This document shows positions 5,723 to 6,956 of a stretch of DNA of 6,956 nucleotides, in pieces. The translations under genes were made by a program, and so were the position numbers. Source of the stretch: Gammaproteobacteria bacterium (GTDB taxonomy: Bacteria; Pseudomonadota; Gammaproteobacteria; SZUA-229); the NCBI GenBank assembly GCA_016191795.1, contig JACPVK010000401.1, positions 1-6,956 of the forward strand, written 5' to 3'. Numbering within the stretch: the first letter of the stretch is position 1; each line of letters opens with the position of its first letter. Below the pieces are notes generated by a model. The model saw nothing but the letters and a program-made list of their open reading frames with translations, had not been told where the DNA came from and did not search any database.

Positions 5723-6823
5723 TTAAATCACAATCAACTCAGCCGTTAACGAACCCGCCTGTTTCAGGGCTTCGAGTATCGCTACCAGATCGCCCGGTGC
5801 AGCACCCACCTGATTCACCGCCTGCACGATATCGTTCAGTGAAACACCGGCATCGAACATGAACATGCGGCTGTCACCCTGTTGAATATTCACATTACTT
5901 TTTGGCACCACCGCTGTTGTGCCACCCGACAAAGGACCGGGTTGGCTAACTTGTTGTTCTTCCGAAATGGTTACGGTCAAACTACCGTGACTGACAGCGG
6001 CCGGTTTCAGCCGCACTGCACTGCTGATCACCACTGTGCCGGTGCGCGAGTTGATAATCACCCTGGCTGGCGGCATATCGGTATCCACTTCAAGATTTTC
6101 GACAAACGAAACAAATTCGACTTTCTGGCTGGTGGTGGGTGGCGTTTGTACGGCAATGGAAACGGCATCCAGCGCCTGGGCACTATCTGGCCCCAGCACT
6201 TTATTGATGGCTTCCACCACTCGCTTGGCAGTGGTGAAATCACTGTCATGAAGATTCAATACCAGTTTTTCCATACTGGCGAAGGGATTGGGCACTACAC
6301 GTTCAACACTGGCCCCGCCGGGAATACGGCCAACACTGGGTACGTTCACCGTGACTTTTGAACCATCGGCACCGGAGACACCAAATCCACCCACAATCAA
6401 ATTCCCCTGCGCCACCGCATAAATCTGACCGTCGGCACCGCGCAACGGCGTCATCAGTAAACTGCCGCCGCGCAAACTCTTGGAATTACCCAGCGAAGAC
6501 ACCGTAATATCGATGGTTTGACCAGGCTTGGCGAAAGGTGGCAAATCGGTATGAATGCTGACAGCGGCAACATTTTTCAGCTGCGGATTGGATCCGGGCG
6601 GCAAGGTTATGCCGTATTGCTGCAACATGTTCTTGAAGCTTTGCACGGTAAGCGGCGTTTGACTGGTCTGGTCACCGGTTCCATCCAGCCCCACCACCAG
6701 GCCATAACCCACCAGCGGATTGCTGCGCACGCCGGCAACCGAGGCTATGTCCTTGATGCGCTGCGCGGCAGCCGGCTGCGCCAGCAACAGCAGGCAAAGA
6801 ATAAAAGTAATGTGGCGGAACAT
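5723..6823 (-). CDS. flgI: Flagellar P-ring protein FlgI
   Basis: FlgI is secreted by the Sec pathway and assembles in the periplasm as the P-ring, the peptidoglycan-level bushing around the rod that partners with the FlgH L-ring. The 366-aa product has a clear signal peptide (MFRH, a hydrophobic core ITFILCLLLLAQP, then AAA before Gln21), giving a mature start QRIKDIASV. Conserved family blocks follow: GVRSNPLVGYGLVVGLDGTGDQ (32-53), FAKPGQTIDITVSSLGNSKSLRGGSLLMTPL (97-127), the RTGTVVISSAVRLKPAAVSHGSLTVTI stretch (about 260-286), and the usual ending LKQAGSLTAELIVI. Length and ends match the family, with no truncation. The mature part has no cysteine, unlike E. coli FlgI, whose folding uses a disulfide. 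A GGAG lies 7 nt before the ATG. The flanks are unusual: palindromic repeats upstream, where flgH normally adjoins closely, and a MITE-like element downstream. Confidence 0.97.
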   Translation of the reverse strand: MFRHITFILCLLLLAQPAAAQRIKDIASVAGVRSNPLVGYGLVVGLDGTGDQTSQTPLTVQSFKNMLQQYGITLPPGSNPQLKNVAAVSIHTDLPPFAKPGQTIDITVSSLGNSKSLRGGSLLMTPLRGADGQIYAVAQGNLIVGGFGVSGADGSKVTVNVPSVGRIPGGASVERVVPNPFASMEKLVLNLHDSDFTTAKRVVEAINKVLGPDSAQALDAVSIAVQTPPTTSQKVEFVSFVENLEVDTDMPPARVIINSRTGTVVISSAVRLKPAAVSHGSLTVTISEEQQVSQPGPLSGGTTAVVPKSNVNIQQGDSRMFMFDAGVSLNDIVQAVNQVGAAPGDLVAILEALKQAGSLTAELIVI

Positions 6824-6830
6824 TGGCGTT

Positions 6831-6834
6831 CTCC
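6831..6834 (-). promoter_or_regulatory. Ribosome binding site of flgI
   Basis: GGAG on the minus strand lies 7 nt upstream of the ATG at 6823. This supports that start over the out-of-frame ATG just upstream at 6836. Confidence 0.7.
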
Positions 6835-6892
6835 ATGGGTTTTAACCCGGTACTGCAAGATGGAGGCCAAATGGTTATCTGGAGCATGAAAC

Positions 6893-6917
6893 GGGGACTG
6901 ACCATAGGTCAGTCCCC
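6893..6917. repeat. Perfect 11-bp palindrome GGGGACTGACC-ATA-GGTCAGTCCCC
   Basis: Two perfect 11-nt arms with a 3-nt loop lie 70 bp upstream of the flgI start and 13 bp from the REP-like unit. CATG flanks it on both sides (6885-6888 and 6917-6920). On the minus strand no U-run follows, so a Rho-independent terminator is unlikely. GGGGxxxGACC-type palindromes recur in proteobacterial genomes, some next to RAYT-like transposases (recalled, not verified). It could be a second class of dispersed palindrome or a transcript stabiliser within the operon. Confidence 0.65.
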
Positions 6918-6930
6918 ATGACACTATGTA

Positions 6931-6956
6931 CTGTAGGAGCGGGCCATGCCCGCGAC
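6931..6956 (+). repeat. REP-like unit at the right edge, possibly half of a pair
   Basis: It begins CTGTAGGAGC and contains a perfect stem GCGGGC (6939-6944), loop CAT, GCCCGC (6948-6953). The GTAG head and hairpin match the widespread GTAGGAGCGGGC-type REP of pseudomonads and relatives (recalled, not searched). The window ends here, so a partner unit cannot be seen. Confidence 0.65.

Noticed and set aside
5882..6361. Long plus-strand open frame (159 codons) opposite flgI
   Set aside because: It is a shadow of the strongly conserved FlgI frame; its composition (many His, Gly, Arg) is typical of an antisense frame.
6893..6917. The upstream palindrome as a Rho-independent terminator
   Set aside because: No U-rich tract follows on the minus strand, and termination here would cut off flgI from its operon.

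Overview
The window holds the distal end of a flagellar rod/ring/hook operon, all on the minus strand. In transcription order (right to left) the genes are flgI (P-ring protein), flgJ (rod cap plus peptidoglycan hydrolase), flgK (first hook-filament junction protein) and flgL (second junction protein). The flgI-flgJ-flgK-flgL order, a P-ring, and an FlgJ that fuses the rod-binding domain to a GH73 glucosaminidase point to a beta/gamma-proteobacterium. Middling GC content and GTAG-headed REP repeats make a gammaproteobacterium related to Pseudomonas or Cellvibrio plausible. The species cannot be fixed from this sequence.

Layout: 1-282 is non-coding or unassigned sequence downstream of flgL. 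flgL is 283-2217 and flgK is 2220-4580, only 2 nt apart. flgJ is 4599 to about 5522, and flgI is 5723-6823. A 133-bp leader at 6824-6956 runs off the right edge, where flgH would be expected. FlgI and FlgJ act in the periplasm: FlgI forms the P-ring around the rod, and FlgJ caps the growing rod and cuts the peptidoglycan. FlgK and FlgL are exported through the flagellum and join hook to filament.

The genes are ordinary in identity, but small palindromic repeats occupy several places in the operon. (a) A pair of inverted REP-like units, 69 bp or exactly 23 codons, lies in frame inside flgJ and encodes most of the linker between its two domains, including the protein's only two cysteines. (b) A MITE-like element of about 166 bp, with 31-bp terminal inverted repeats built from a 10-bp unit, fills the flgI-flgJ gap and comes within 22 bp of the likely flgJ start. 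(c) A perfect 11-bp-arm palindrome and another REP-like unit lie just upstream of flgI.

A second oddity is protein-level. FlgK (786 aa) and FlgL (644 aa) are both much longer than the classical proteins and share two homologous modules in their variable regions. One of these (module A) interrupts otherwise canonical sequence in both proteins. I see no defence, CRISPR, phage or biosynthetic system here. The repeat colonisation and the module sharing between FlgK and FlgL are what merit a second look.
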